Positions 17,820 through 26,957 of a stretch of DNA of 64,000 bases are shown piece after piece. The translations under genes and the position numbers were made by a program. The stretch's first letter is position 1; every line of letters begins with the position of its first letter. The DNA lies in assembly GCF_014284125.1 (NCBI RefSeq), contig NZ_JACOFX010000001.1, positions 434,001 through 498,000 on the forward strand, in the 5' to 3' direction. The notes beneath the pieces were generated by a model, which searched no databases, was not told where the DNA came from, and worked only from the letters and a program-made list of their open reading frames with translations. This DNA comes from Undibacterium umbellatum (GTDB lineage: Bacteria > Pseudomonadota > Gammaproteobacteria > Burkholderiales > Burkholderiaceae_D).

Positions 17820-19001
17820 CTAGTTCAGCATAGTCAAAGCCTGCTGTATATCAGCTATCAGGTCTTGTGTGTCTTCCAGACCTATATTGAAACGCACCAA
17901 AATCCCGGATTCAGGCCAGTTGGTACGCATATGCTGTATGCGATAGGGTATGCATAGGCTATGCGCCCCACCCCAGCTATAACCCAGCTTGAACAATTTC
18001 AGACTATCGACAAAGCGGTCAGTTTGCTCTTCACTAAACTTCGCATCAAACAACACAGAAAATAAGCCTCCCGCACCAGTAAAGTCACGTTGCCAGATGT
18101 CATGCCCAGGGCAATCTGGCAAGGTTGGATGCAAAACCTTGCTGATTTCTGGGCGACTTGCCAGCCAGGAAGCAATTTTGCGCGCACTTTGATCGTGCGC
18201 ATTGAAACGTAGTTGCAGTGTCGGCAAATTGCGCAGGACCAGATAGACATCATCCATACCCACGCCAAAACCCAGCCGCATGTGCGCCATTTGCAGCCGG
18301 GCATTGAGTGCCTCGTCACGGGTAATGACTGCCCCCATCAATACATCTGAACCACCACTTTGATATTTAGTCAGCGCCTGCATGATGATATCCACACCGT
18401 GCTCAAAAGCTGCAAATGCAATGCCTGCCGACCAGGTATTATCCAGAGCCACCAGCACACCACGCGCATGGGCAACTGCGCATATCGCAGGCACGTCCGG
18501 CACCTCCATCGAGACCGAGCCAGGTGCCTCCACCCACATCAGGCAGGTGCGTTCTTCTATCAAAGCGGCGATGCCAGCACCTATTAAAGGATCGTAGAAG
18601 CTCACACTGATACCAAAACTACGCGACAGCCATTCAGCCTGATCGCGACTGGGGCCATACACATTATCCGGTATCAATACATGATCACCGCTTTGCAGGA
18701 AAGCCATATTCACCAGTGTGATCGCTGCCAGACCACTGGGCGTCAACAGGCAATGCTCGCCCTTCTCTATTTCTGCCAGCCTGGCTTCCAAGGTAAAACT
18801 AGTGGGCGTGCCATGCAAGCCATAGGTATAAGACGATTTGTCCAGCCAGCTACGCTCGCGCATGGTGGCAACATTGTCAAACAAGACTGTGGATGCATGA
18901 TGGATGCCGACTGAAAAAGCAGCAAAGCCTTCCGGTGCTTCATACTCGCTATGAACAATACGGGTATTGAACCCTGGCTCTGGTTTAGTGTTTTCTGACA
19001 T
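17820..19001 (-). CDS. metC: Cystathionine beta-lyase-type PLP enzyme
   Basis: This 393-residue enzyme belongs to the Cys/Met metabolism PLP family. The PLP lysine is at about Lys212 in MQALTKYQSGGSDVLMG. WVEAPGSVSMEVPD and LVALDNTWSAGIAF hold the phosphate and Asp contacts, and YGLHGTPTSFTLEARLAE is the N-terminal family signature. The C-terminal SLKLFKLGYSWGGAHSL matches MetC-type beta-lyases better than gamma-synthases. It likely cleaves cystathionine to homocysteine, pyruvate and ammonia. ATG at 19001 has AGGA six bases upstream. No other methionine genes are adjacent. Confidence 0.88.
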   Translation of the reverse strand: MSENTKPEPGFNTRIVHSEYEAPEGFAAFSVGIHHASTVLFDNVATMRERSWLDKSSYTYGLHGTPTSFTLEARLAEIEKGEHCLLTPSGLAAITLVNMAFLQSGDHVLIPDNVYGPSRDQAEWLSRSFGISVSFYDPLIGAGIAALIEERTCLMWVEAPGSVSMEVPDVPAICAVAHARGVLVALDNTWSAGIAFAAFEHGVDIIMQALTKYQSGGSDVLMGAVITRDEALNARLQMAHMRLGFGVGMDDVYLVLRNLPTLQLRFNAHDQSARKIASWLASRPEISKVLHPTLPDCPGHDIWQRDFTGAGGLFSVLFDAKFSEEQTDRFVDSLKLFKLGYSWGGAHSLCIPYRIQHMRTNWPESGILVRFNIGLEDTQDLIADIQQALTMLN

Positions 19002-19096
19002 GCTGATTCCTGATTCCCGATTCGCAAGCAACTCAAAATGAGTTCATTGTATCTGGAGCATGTTAGCGCAGATGTAGCACATCACTCCATGATGGC

Positions 19097-19122
19097 AAAA
19101 AAGACGCTTGCCGCGTCTTTTT
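19097..19122 (-). terminator. Terminator after the secreted hydrolase gene
   Basis: AAAAAGACGC (19098-19107) pairs with GCGTCTTTTT (19113-19122), with a T run on either strand. Read on the minus strand it lies about 50 bases past the hydrolase stop and before the metC promoter. Confidence 0.85.
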
Positions 19123-19173
19123 GGGGTATCACTGACTTCAAAGGAACAAGCCTATGACAGCAAATGAGTTGAT

Positions 19174-20118
19174 CTATTTTTTTGAGAGCTCGTTAATCAT
19201 TTCACTTTCCGTCAATTTGATATTGCTGACAACACCATCATCAAGCAAAATTTTTCTGGCAATAAGATCATTACCTGGAGCCAAAATCGTAAAATGTGAC
19301 GCTCCTTTTACCGACAGAAATTGGATATTGGGATTGCTGGATTTGCTACGTAGTGATTCCAAAGAATCGATATTGCCATCTACCCCTTCGATAATGAATA
19401 AAGGGCTTTGGACAGATGGTAGCCAGTAATAGGGCGCACGTGACACCTGCTCTGCATAGCTGATCTTGTCGAAATTAACAGGTATCATGTTTCCGTAGTC
19501 ACGCAAATTGGCGACCGGACCAAATGAAAAAACTGCCCTGAATCGTTTACTGGCTTCTGCAGTCATCAATACCAGAGTACCGCCAGTACTATGGCCTCCA
19601 AGATAGATTCGGGCCGGATCAACCCAGGGTTGTTGCGCCAAATAATCGGCCGCTGCCAGCACATCATCGATCTCACCAAAGTGCGCTTCATGTTTGCCCG
19701 GATTGTCATTACCGCCACGCAAAGTTGGGAACATCATCACAATACCTGCTTTGCGATAGGCTGCCGCAGATTGATCATTTGCTCTCGGCTTGACCTTTGA
19801 CAAGGATGTTCCATCAATTGAATTACTATCGCCACCAGTAATCCAGATTACGGCTGGGTGTTTTTTTCCGTCTTTAGGATCTGAAGTCAACATAGCGGCA
19901 AGCTGCCCCACTGCTGACTGATAGCGTACGGCCTTAAACACATTGTCTGGTGAGTTGCCTACCGGGCTACGATAGTCGCCGTCATAACTTACCTGAGTCT
20001 TGAACTGCTTGCGAAATGTAGCAAAGGATGCAGGATTTGGCGCGCTATCAGCAAGTGCAAATTGAGAAACTGAAGCAGATAGTAAAGCAAGTGCACAGAA
20101 TTTTCGTATGGTAAGCAT
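19174..20118 (-). CDS. Secreted alpha/beta-hydrolase
   Basis: This 314-residue protein has a signal peptide (MLTIRKFCALALLSASVSQF, then ALADS). The alpha/beta-hydrolase core resembles prolyl-oligopeptidase/dienelactone hydrolase families. The nucleophile is the Ser in YLGGHSTGGTLVLM, the acid is probably in EGVDGNIDS, and the His is in VKGASHFTIL. An oxyanion-type AVIWITGGDSNS segment is also visible. It is probably periplasmic. The substrate is unknown. It is monocistronic, bounded by hairpins on both sides. Confidence 0.85.
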   Translation of the reverse strand: MLTIRKFCALALLSASVSQFALADSAPNPASFATFRKQFKTQVSYDGDYRSPVGNSPDNVFKAVRYQSAVGQLAAMLTSDPKDGKKHPAVIWITGGDSNSIDGTSLSKVKPRANDQSAAAYRKAGIVMMFPTLRGGNDNPGKHEAHFGEIDDVLAAADYLAQQPWVDPARIYLGGHSTGGTLVLMTAEASKRFRAVFSFGPVANLRDYGNMIPVNFDKISYAEQVSRAPYYWLPSVQSPLFIIEGVDGNIDSLESLRSKSSNPNIQFLSVKGASHFTILAPGNDLIARKILLDDGVVSNIKLTESEMINELSKK

Positions 20119-20160
20119 TTTTATGGGTCAGGAAAAAATCACATAGAGATAGGTCGGACA

Positions 20161-20185
20161 TTGCAGACGTACTACACGTCTGCAA
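20161..20185. repeat. Perfect inverted repeat between two secreted-protein genes
   Basis: TTGCAGACGT and ACGTCTGCAA flank five bases. It lies 43 bases upstream of the hydrolase start and 53 bases past the next gene's stop, both on the minus strand. There is no T run, so it may be a weak terminator for the upstream gene or an operator for the hydrolase. Confidence 0.4.
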
Positions 20186-20237
20186 TCATTCGATGAATTC
20201 GATGACAGTGCATGACTAGAGCACCAAACCTAAAACT

Positions 20238-20714
20238 TTATTTAGCAGAGGAAGCTTTGACTTTCCTTGTTTTGGAAGGTGGCAACAATTCCAACACAAA
20301 TTCCTTGCTGACTTTGCCATCGTCTGATTGCCAGACGCCGCGTATCACATTATCCTTGAGCTCGCCATCCCATTGACCAGAGACATCTACGCCGTCCTCT
20401 GACTCTTCCATACTGAGTTTGTTTTTACTGACTTCGCCTGCCAGCAAAATCTTCTTCCCATTATTGCGTTTGCCACCTGCAACAACATAAGAGCCTTCGA
20501 CACTGTCGCGGTCTTCGGGTTTGGGCTGTATGTGCATACGGATTTTGTCACTCCCCATGGTGCCACGCAATTCAATTGCACCGGCAAAAAAAGGATTGGA
20601 CATGGGCGCAAAGCCTGATTTCACAGCAGGAACAGGTTCGGACTTATCTTCAGCCTGAGCTGCAAACCCTGACAGCAGAGTCAGTGGCAATAAAACTAAA
20701 CGTAAAAATCTCAT
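20238..20714 (-). CDS. Secreted protein of unknown function, coupled to rimO
   Basis: This 158-residue protein has a signal peptide ([20 protein letters not shown], then AEDKS). The mature part is beta-rich and hydrophilic: GAIELRGTMGSDKIRMH, then VEGSYVVAGGKRNNGKKI and SGQWDGELKDNVIRGVWQS. It ends in a Lys-rich tail (TRKVKASSAK). The repeated 'GSY..G', 'SGQWDG' and 'GVW' pattern suggests a small beta-barrel, but I do not recognise a family. Its ATG shares one base with the rimO stop (TGATG), so translation is probably coupled. Confidence 0.8.
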   Translation of the reverse strand: MRFLRLVLLPLTLLSGFAAQAEDKSEPVPAVKSGFAPMSNPFFAGAIELRGTMGSDKIRMHIQPKPEDRDSVEGSYVVAGGKRNNGKKILLAGEVSKNKLSMEESEDGVDVSGQWDGELKDNVIRGVWQSDDGKVSKEFVLELLPPSKTRKVKASSAK

Positions 20715-22096
20715 CAGACTGCTTCGCCCCACAGATCATGGGCATCAGCCGCAGTAATTTTTACTTCAACGAATTCACCAACCTTGAGTTTACGGTGTGG
20801 TTCGAAAGGTGGCTTCACATAGACGACGCCATCAATCTCAGGCGCATCAGCAGAACTGCGGCCTACGCCACCGCTGCGATCCAGTGAATCGATCAGCACG
20901 CGCATAGTTTTGCCGATTTTTGCTTGGAGGCGTTTTTTGGATATACCCTCCTGCAATTCCATAACGCGACGGCGGCGATCTTCGCGAACCTCATCTGGCA
21001 ATTGATTGGCGATTTCATTGGCGGTTGCGCCTTCGACTGGCGAATAGGCAAAGCAACCCAGACGGTCAATTTCAGCTTCTTTCAGGAAATCGAGCAGATA
21101 CTCAAACTCTTCCTCTGTCTCACCTGGAAAGCCGGCGATGAAGGTAGAGCGTATCGTGATCTCAGGGCACATTTCACGCCATGCCTTGATACGTTCTATA
21201 TTTTTTTCGCCACTGGCTGGACGCTTCATGCGCTTCAACACGTCAGGGTGAGCATGCTGCAAAGGAACGTCCAGGTAAGGCAGGACATGTCCATTGTTCA
21301 TGAAAGGAATGATCTGGTCTACGTGCGGATACGGATAGACATAATGCAGGCGCACCCAGGCATCATACTGCTTGGCCAATTCACCCAAGGCCTCTACCAA
21401 TTGCGTCATATGTGTTTTGACCGGCTTGCCGTTCCAGAATCCCATGCGGAACTTCACATCAACGCCATAGGCACTGGTGTCCTGGGAAATCACCAGCAAT
21501 TCCTTGACACCGGCCTTGAACAGGTTTTCTGCTTCCATCATCACATCGGCAATCGGGCGAGATACCAAGTCACCACGCATGGAGGGGATAATGCAGAAGC
21601 TGCAACGATGGTTGCAGCCTTCGGATATTTTCAGGTAAGCGAAATGCTTGGGCGTCAGTTTGACGCCTTGTGGAGGCACTAAATCCATAAAGGGTTCATG
21701 CGGCTTTGGCAAATGCTTATGCACTGCCGCCATGACTTCGCCGACTGCGTGCGGGCCAGTCACCTCAAGTACTTTGGGGTGTATGGACTGTATCATGTCC
21801 TTGCCATCAGCACCTTTTTTAGCGCCCAGACAACCGGTCACAATCACCCTGCCATTTTCAGCCAAAGCCTCGCCTATTGCATCCAGGGATTCCTGTACGG
21901 CGGCATCAATGAAGCCGCAGGTGTTGACGATGACCAGGTCAGCACCATCATAGGATTTGGCAGTGTCATAACCCTCAGCACGCAATTGGGTCAGGATTTG
22001 TTCGGAATCGACGAGAGCCTTCGGACAACCCAGGGAAACAAATCCCACCTTGTGGGTAGCAGGCATTTCTTGACGACGAATTTCTGAGATAGACAT
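20714..22096 (-). CDS. rimO: Ribosomal protein S12 methylthiotransferase
   Basis: This radical-SAM enzyme adds a methylthio group to an Asp of ribosomal protein S12. The 460-residue protein has the N-terminal UPF0004 domain ([20 protein letters not shown]) with auxiliary-cluster Cys ([19 protein letters not shown]). The radical-SAM motif is CNHRCSFC in [20 protein letters not shown], and the C-terminus is a TRAM domain. The start is uncertain. ATG at 22096 lacks a ribosome site and lies 16 bases from a strong hairpin. ATG at 22066 (MPATHKVGF) is a plausible alternative. Confidence 0.96.
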   Translation of the reverse strand: MSISEIRRQEMPATHKVGFVSLGCPKALVDSEQILTQLRAEGYDTAKSYDGADLVIVNTCGFIDAAVQESLDAIGEALAENGRVIVTGCLGAKKGADGKDMIQSIHPKVLEVTGPHAVGEVMAAVHKHLPKPHEPFMDLVPPQGVKLTPKHFAYLKISEGCNHRCSFCIIPSMRGDLVSRPIADVMMEAENLFKAGVKELLVISQDTSAYGVDVKFRMGFWNGKPVKTHMTQLVEALGELAKQYDAWVRLHYVYPYPHVDQIIPFMNNGHVLPYLDVPLQHAHPDVLKRMKRPASGEKNIERIKAWREMCPEITIRSTFIAGFPGETEEEFEYLLDFLKEAEIDRLGCFAYSPVEGATANEIANQLPDEVREDRRRRVMELQEGISKKRLQAKIGKTMRVLIDSLDRSGGVGRSSADAPEIDGVVYVKPPFEPHRKLKVGEFVEVKITAADAHDLWGEAV

Positions 22097-22111
22097 ATGG
22101 GATAATTAATA

Positions 22112-22155
22112 GCAAAAAGGGTACAAAAGCGAATCCGCTATTGTACCCTTTTTGC
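22112..22155 (-). terminator. Strong hairpin between phaR and rimO
   Basis: GCAAAAAGGGTACAA (22112-22126) pairs perfectly over 15 bases with TTGTACCCTTTTTGC (22141-22155). It is T-rich on both exits. On the minus strand it ends the phaR transcript but lies only 16 bases before the annotated rimO start. It is therefore either a terminator with a very short rimO leader or an element inside the rimO leader. Confidence 0.75.
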
Positions 22156-22252
22156 CAGCCCAACTTGCCGCATCTGCGATTAATTTCCTGAAGAATCAGG
22201 GGCTTAAGTCAGAATACTAACCTGTTCAAGCTGTATTTTATTTATTGTTTAT

Positions 22253-22810
22253 TTACTTTTTATTCACATCTTCAGGATTGAACGGGAAGACATTGAACAT
22301 GTTTTTTGTCTGGCTTTGCATTTGTTCTTGCATTTGCACAAACAAATTCTTGCTCTGTTCTATGTAGTTGCCCATCATGCCCTGCATCATCGGGCCCTGA
22401 ACATTCATGAACTGGGTCCACATTTCAGGGCTGAAAGGCTTGCCTTCATAAATGCCCTTGGAATTCTCGGCCAGCTTGTTCTGGATGTCGATAAAGGCCT
22501 GGACGTTTTTTTCCAGATAATTACCCATCATGCCTTGCATGGCATGACCATAATAGCGAATGATTTGCGACAATACGACGCTGGAAAACATCGGTGAACC
22601 GCCCGCCTCTTCTTCCAGAATGATTTGCAACAGTATGCTGCGCGTCAAATCTTCGCCAGTTTTTGCATCGACTACCGCGAAATCATCGTTTTCCAATACA
22701 AACTGTTTGACGTCGACCAACGTGATATAGCTACTGGTTTGCGTGTCGTACAGACGACGGTTAGGATATTTCTTGATCAGATGCTGTGTTGATTTTTTTG
22801 CGCTATTCAT
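22253..22810 (-). CDS. phaR: Polyhydroxyalkanoate synthesis repressor
   Basis: PhaR represses phasin and PHA-synthesis genes and is released when it binds nascent PHA granules. The 185-residue protein has the conserved N-terminal DNA-binding domain (IKKYPNRRLYDTQTSSYITL, then VDVKQFV). Two PHB/PHA accumulation regulatory segments follow, with repeated GMMGNYLEKNVQAF and GMMGNYIEQSKNLF helices, ending QMQEQMQSQTKNMF. It lies downstream of phaC-phaB on the same strand, the classical context. Confidence 0.96.
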   Translation of the reverse strand: MNSAKKSTQHLIKKYPNRRLYDTQTSSYITLVDVKQFVLENDDFAVVDAKTGEDLTRSILLQIILEEEAGGSPMFSSVVLSQIIRYYGHAMQGMMGNYLEKNVQAFIDIQNKLAENSKGIYEGKPFSPEMWTQFMNVQGPMMQGMMGNYIEQSKNLFVQMQEQMQSQTKNMFNVFPFNPEDVNKK

Positions 22811-22976
22811 TGAGATCTCAGTTAAACACTTCGATATCCTGCCACTTGCTGAGGATCACTCGTCAAAGCAGCACAGACTATTCACGCAAACATGATTTCT
22901 TGTTCTGGCACGACCAAAACAGCTTTCATGTTTGTCCCCTTTTTATTTGCATCTTATATTCTGCAGCCTGCAAAAG

Positions 22977-23014
22977 ATATGCCCATCGAAATCTTGCGAC
23001 TCGGATGGGCATAT
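22977..23014 (-). terminator. Hairpin between phaB and phaR
   Basis: ATATGCCCATC (22977-22987) pairs perfectly with GATGGGCATAT (23004-23014). The minus-strand exit (CTTTTGC) is only moderately T-rich. It probably terminates the phaC-phaB transcript after it crosses the palindromic element. The rest of 22811-23099 holds no convincing gene. It should contain the phaR promoter. Confidence 0.5.
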
Positions 23015-23099
23015 TTTACCGCACTGCAGAAGAAAGACAGCAATCAGGGAGGCTAAAAAGCCAATTTAAAAAATTTATTCTAATTCCCGGCAGTTTCTA

Positions 23100-23242
23100 A
23101 GAACCTGTTTAGGATCTGTAGCGAGCGAGCGTCAGCGAGGTGAAGAGTAACGCAAAAAGCGGAATGTACACTAGTACATGAGCATTTTGAGCAACACATG
23201 AGCCTCGACCACGCACGCGCAGTAAGATCGGAAACAGGTTCT
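23100..23242. repeat. 143-base imperfect palindromic element with inverted ends (MITE- or REP-like)
   Basis: AGAACCTGTTT at the left end is the exact reverse complement of AAACAGGTTCT at the right end. The two arms stay mostly complementary toward a central TGTAC-ACTA-GTACA hairpin. The left arm reads GGATCTGTAGCGAGCGAGCG; the right arm, reversed, reads CGATCTTACTGCGCGTGCG. The whole element can fold as one long cruciform. It begins 15 bases after the phaB stop. No transposase is present. I found only one copy in this window, so genome-wide repetition is an inference from its form. Confidence 0.65.
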
Positions 23243-23257
23243 GAAGGATGGCGGTGA

Positions 23258-23998
23258 TTAGCCCATATGCAAACCACCATTGATGGAGAAGTCTGAGCCA
23301 GTAGCATAACCACCTTCATCAGATGCAATCCAGGCAACAATAGAAGCAATTTCTTCAGGCTCAGCCAGACGCTTGACGGGGATACCAGCAACAATTTTTT
23401 CCAATACATCAGGACGTATAGCCTTGACCATGTCAGTACCAACATAGCCTGGGGAAACCGTATTGACAGTCACACCCTTGGTCGCCACTTCCTGCGCCAG
23501 AGCCATGGAGAATCCATGAATGCCAGCTTTAGCAGTAGAGTAATTAGTTTGCCCAAACTGACCTTTTTGACCATTAACGGAGGAAATATTGATGATACGA
23601 CCCCAACCGCGGTCTACCATACCATCGATGACTTGCTTGGTGACGTTGAACAGAGAATTCAGATTGGTATCCATGACTGCATCCCAATCTGCCTTGCTCA
23701 TCTTGCGGAACTGGCCGTCACGGGTGATACCAGCATTATTCACCAACACATCGACTTCACCAATTTCTGCCCTGACTTTTTCAAAAGCTGCTCTGGTTGA
23801 CTCCCAATCCGACACATTTCCTTCAGAAGCGTGAATATCCAGGCCTTCAGCACGCATATCTGCCAGCCATTTATCTTTACGGGCTGAATTAGGGCCACAA
23901 CCAGCAACTACTGTATAACCATCTCTGCACAAACGTCTGCAAATTGGAGTTCCAATACCACCCATACCACCAGTTACATAAGCAACACGTTTTGACAT
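23258..23998 (-). CDS. phaB: Acetoacetyl-CoA reductase
   Basis: This NADPH-dependent short-chain dehydrogenase makes (R)-3-hydroxybutyryl-CoA for polyhydroxybutyrate. The 246-residue protein has the cofactor loop VTGGMGGIGTPICRRL and VNNAGITRDGQF. The catalytic triad lies in INISSVNGQKGQFGQTNYST with the following AKAG Lys. The TVSPGYVGTDMVKAIRPDVL segment is characteristic of PhaB. It follows phaC by 44 bases. The thiolase phaA is not in the window. Confidence 0.96.
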   Translation of the reverse strand: MSKRVAYVTGGMGGIGTPICRRLCRDGYTVVAGCGPNSARKDKWLADMRAEGLDIHASEGNVSDWESTRAAFEKVRAEIGEVDVLVNNAGITRDGQFRKMSKADWDAVMDTNLNSLFNVTKQVIDGMVDRGWGRIINISSVNGQKGQFGQTNYSTAKAGIHGFSMALAQEVATKGVTVNTVSPGYVGTDMVKAIRPDVLEKIVAGIPVKRLAEPEEIASIVAWIASDEGGYATGSDFSINGGLHMG

Positions 23999-24042
23999 AT
24001 TTGTTCTCCTAATTGAAATTTTTATTACTTAACAACAAACCT

Positions 24043-25761
24043 TCAATCTGCTCTTACCTTCACGTAACGCCCTGGTGCAGCTTCAATCGCCGGGAAATCT
24101 GCATTACCAGGGATCGTTGGTATTTTTACCATTTTACCACCATGTTCCGCCAAAAAGGCCGACCATTCTGGCCACCAGCTACCTGGGTGTTCGGTAGCGC
24201 TTGCCAGCCAACTTTCTGAATCCAGGCCAGTTTGCTCATTGGTCCAGTAACTTCTTTTTTTCTTGGCCGGAGGATTGACCACACCAGCGATATGGCCAGA
24301 AGCACCCAGTACAAAACGGTTCCTGTTTTTATGACGGGGATTTAGCAAAGCCGTGGAAGCGTAAGCTGCCTGCCAAGGGACAATATGATCTTCACGGGAA
24401 CCATAGACAAAGCAAGGCGCGTCTATTTTGCCAAGATCAACCTTGCTGCCTGCCACTGTCAACGCACCTGGCTGCTTGAGCTTGTTTTCCAGATAGGTAT
24501 TGCGCAGATACCAGCAAAACATGGGGCCAGGCAAGTTGGTGCTATCCGCATTCCAATACAAGAGATCAAATGGTGGCGGTGCTTCACCCTTGAGGTAATT
24601 TGACTGAACATAATTCCAGACCAAGTCATTCGCTCGCAGGCTGGAGAACGTACTAGCCAGGTCTTTACCAGGCAAAATCCCGCGGCTACCTATTGTTTGC
24701 TCACGCATCTTGACTTGCATTTCGTCGACGAACACATCCAGCACACCAGTCTGTGTAAAGTCGAGCAAAGTGGTCAATAATGTCAAGCTACTGGCCGGAT
24801 GTTCGCCACGTGCCGCCAATACTGACAAGGCTGTAGAAACAATCGTGCCGCCTACGCAAAAGCCGAATGTATTGATCTTGTCTTGCTTGCTGATCTTTTG
24901 CACGACCTTGATAGCCTGTATGGCACCATCTTCGATATAGTCATTCCAGCTGACTTCAGCCATGCTTTCGTCCGGATTTGCCCATGACACCAGGAAAACT
25001 GTATGCCCCTGATCAACTGCATAACGCACAACCGAGTTCTCAGGTTGCAAATCCAGGATATAGAATTTATTGATGCAAGGTGGCACCATCAGCAACGGGC
25101 GCTGATGAACAGTCTTGGTGGTTGGCTGATATTGAATCAATTGGAACAAACGGTTTTCATACACCACCGTGCCAGCTGAGGTAGCGACATTCTTACCGAC
25201 TTCAAAGGCAGATTCATCTGTCTGGGAAATACGACCTTTTTGCATGTCGGCCAGCATTTGGGTAATGCCCTTGGCCAGGCTCTCGCCTTTACTCTCTATC
25301 AGTTTGCTTTGCGCTTCTGGATTGGTGACAAGAAAATTAGCCGGCGACATGGCATCAATCATTTGCTGCACTGCAAAACCGATTTTCTGTTTTGTCTTGA
25401 TTGGCGCCTGAACAGACTCAGCCATGGCCATCAAAAATCGCGCATTCAAAAGATAAGAAGCCGCACTATAAGAGTGCATGGCATGGTTATGCCAGTCCGG
25501 GGCAGAAAAACGCCTGTCATTCAAATCAGGAATTTTGGATATGGCAAAGTCTTGCCATAGCTTGCCAAACTCTTGCATATACTCCGTTTGCAAGCGCGTC
25601 ATTGTGGCTTGGTCTATCTGCGCCCCCAAATCCTTCAGCATGTCTGCCGCCGGCATAGGGTTCATCGTTGCGGCAGGTTTCATCCACTCCTGCCATTTAT
25701 CTTGATTCACTAGCTGTGACATCCACTCGGAGTACATAGCTTGAGGATCGAAAGTCTTCAT
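24043..25761 (-). CDS. phaC: Class I polyhydroxyalkanoate synthase
   Basis: PhaC polymerises hydroxyacyl-CoA into PHA on granules. The 572-residue length fits class I synthases that work without a partner subunit. The catalytic Cys is at about residue 302 in the lipase-like box TFGFCVGGTI. The Asp is in VYGSREDHIVPW and the His is in LGASGHIAGVVNPPAKKKRS. The N-terminal domain (MYSEWMSQLV) is typical of class I enzymes. An AGGAGG ribosome site lies seven bases upstream. It heads a phaC-phaB unit. Confidence 0.97.
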   Translation of the reverse strand: MKTFDPQAMYSEWMSQLVNQDKWQEWMKPAATMNPMPAADMLKDLGAQIDQATMTRLQTEYMQEFGKLWQDFAISKIPDLNDRRFSAPDWHNHAMHSYSAASYLLNARFLMAMAESVQAPIKTKQKIGFAVQQMIDAMSPANFLVTNPEAQSKLIESKGESLAKGITQMLADMQKGRISQTDESAFEVGKNVATSAGTVVYENRLFQLIQYQPTTKTVHQRPLLMVPPCINKFYILDLQPENSVVRYAVDQGHTVFLVSWANPDESMAEVSWNDYIEDGAIQAIKVVQKISKQDKINTFGFCVGGTIVSTALSVLAARGEHPASSLTLLTTLLDFTQTGVLDVFVDEMQVKMREQTIGSRGILPGKDLASTFSSLRANDLVWNYVQSNYLKGEAPPPFDLLYWNADSTNLPGPMFCWYLRNTYLENKLKQPGALTVAGSKVDLGKIDAPCFVYGSREDHIVPWQAAYASTALLNPRHKNRNRFVLGASGHIAGVVNPPAKKKRSYWTNEQTGLDSESWLASATEHPGSWWPEWSAFLAEHGGKMVKIPTIPGNADFPAIEAAPGRYVKVRAD

Positions 25762-25894
25762 GCGTGCCTCCTGATTTTCGCGTATCGTTTCGAAATAATT
25801 TTAAGCTTTCTTTCCCTGATTAATGAGGCCGCAATACAATTCCCGTTATTGCAAATGCCCACCCAATACTCACAATAATAATTAAGGTCTTTTT

Positions 25895-26140
25895 ATGTAT
25901 ATCGTCGCAATCGCCTGGATTTATGTCGTACTGATGATGTCAATCACAGAGCACTCTGTTATTGCAGGCATCATGACTTTCCTCTTGTATTGCGTTTTTC
26001 CTTTAACAATAGTTTTATACCTGATGCGTACACCACAGCGCAAGCGTGAACAACGGGAAAAACAAGCTGCACTGCAAAAACAATCTGGAACTCCAACAGT
26101 TTCAGGTGACCATCAACAAGCAGAAACAAAAGCAGATTAA
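25895..26140 (+). CDS. Small two-helix membrane protein of unknown function
   Basis: This 81-residue product has two membrane segments (about residues 3-17 and 23-44) and a charged, Gln/Lys-rich tail (RTPQRKREQREKQAALQKQ). It lies alone between phaC (divergent) and pgeF (convergent, 13 bases apart). Many proteobacteria have similar short membrane proteins with coiled-coil-like tails, but I cannot assign a family. Confidence 0.7.
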   Translation: MYIVAIAWIYVVLMMSITEHSVIAGIMTFLLYCVFPLTIVLYLMRTPQRKREQREKQAALQKQSGTPTVSGDHQQAETKAD

Positions 26141-26153
26141 TCCAAACATTTTG

Positions 26154-26957
26154 TTAATTTGGTGCTATCCAGATCAGGCTGGCCATTCTTCCGGTAACTC
26201 TGTCACGGCGATAAGAATAAAATTCCGCAACTTCGGTCACCGTACAGCGGTCACCACCAGCAACCTGACTAAGGCCTATGTCATTGAGCAATTTTCTTGC
26301 CAGCCCATACAGATCAGCCAGATATTTTTCCGAACCATCCTGGCTGGCTTTCGCTTCAAAATAAGCCTGCACATCAGGAACCTGCGCAGCAAAAACATCC
26401 AATACATCGCGCCCAACCTCAAATTCTTGCGGCCCTATCGCCGGACCAAGCCAGGCGATAATTTCTTGCGCACCCTTGGCACGCATGGCTGTCACAGTAT
26501 TTTGCAACACTCCTGATGCCAAACCACGCCAGCCCGCATGCGCTGCTGCAACCACCTTGCCAGAAACGTCAGTGAATAAGACGGGTAAACAATCCGCAGT
26601 TAACACTGCGCAGACCTGGCCAACTTGCGTACTGAGCACGGCATCGCCGATATTGCCAGCAGCGAGATCAGCCGCATCAAGTATTATATTGCCATGCACT
26701 TGTGATAAGAATATGACATCTGAAGGCAATAGCAGATTTAATTTATCCCGATTATGTTTTACTGCGACCGGGTTGTCGTTGACATGGTCACCGAGATTGA
26801 GGCCAGCGCTGCCGGCCGCTTCTCCATAGGGACCATTGCTGAACCCGCCGTGACGGGTAGTGGTGAACGCCCGCACGGCGGCGGGCGCATGCTGCCAGTT
26901 GGGCAGCACTACCGGGAAAGGAGCAAGTGCAGTTAGGACCTTGCTGTCCGATTTCAT
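26154..26957 (-). CDS. pgeF: Peptidoglycan editing factor, YfiH/laccase-domain family
   Basis: This 267-residue protein belongs to the family once called polyphenol oxidase/laccase. Its E. coli member removes wrongly incorporated L-Ser from peptidoglycan precursors. The metal-binding pocket is visible in LSQVHGN, LTADCLPVLF and AAHAGWRGLASG, which carry the conserved His, Cys and His. It overlaps rluD by four bases (ATGA), a frequent bacterial pairing. Confidence 0.93.
   Translation of the reverse strand: MKSDSKVLTALAPFPVVLPNWQHAPAAVRAFTTTRHGGFSNGPYGEAAGSAGLNLGDHVNDNPVAVKHNRDKLNLLLPSDVIFLSQVHGNIILDAADLAAGNIGDAVLSTQVGQVCAVLTADCLPVLFTDVSGKVVAAAHAGWRGLASGVLQNTVTAMRAKGAQEIIAWLGPAIGPQEFEVGRDVLDVFAAQVPDVQAYFEAKASQDGSEKYLADLYGLARKLLNDIGLSQVAGGDRCTVTEVAEFYSYRRDRVTGRMASLIWIAPN

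Noticed and set aside
22786-23100. A 104-codon frame crossing phaR's start and the intergenic hairpin
   Set aside because: It is Cys/His/Arg-rich, runs through structured non-coding sequence and has no ribosome site.
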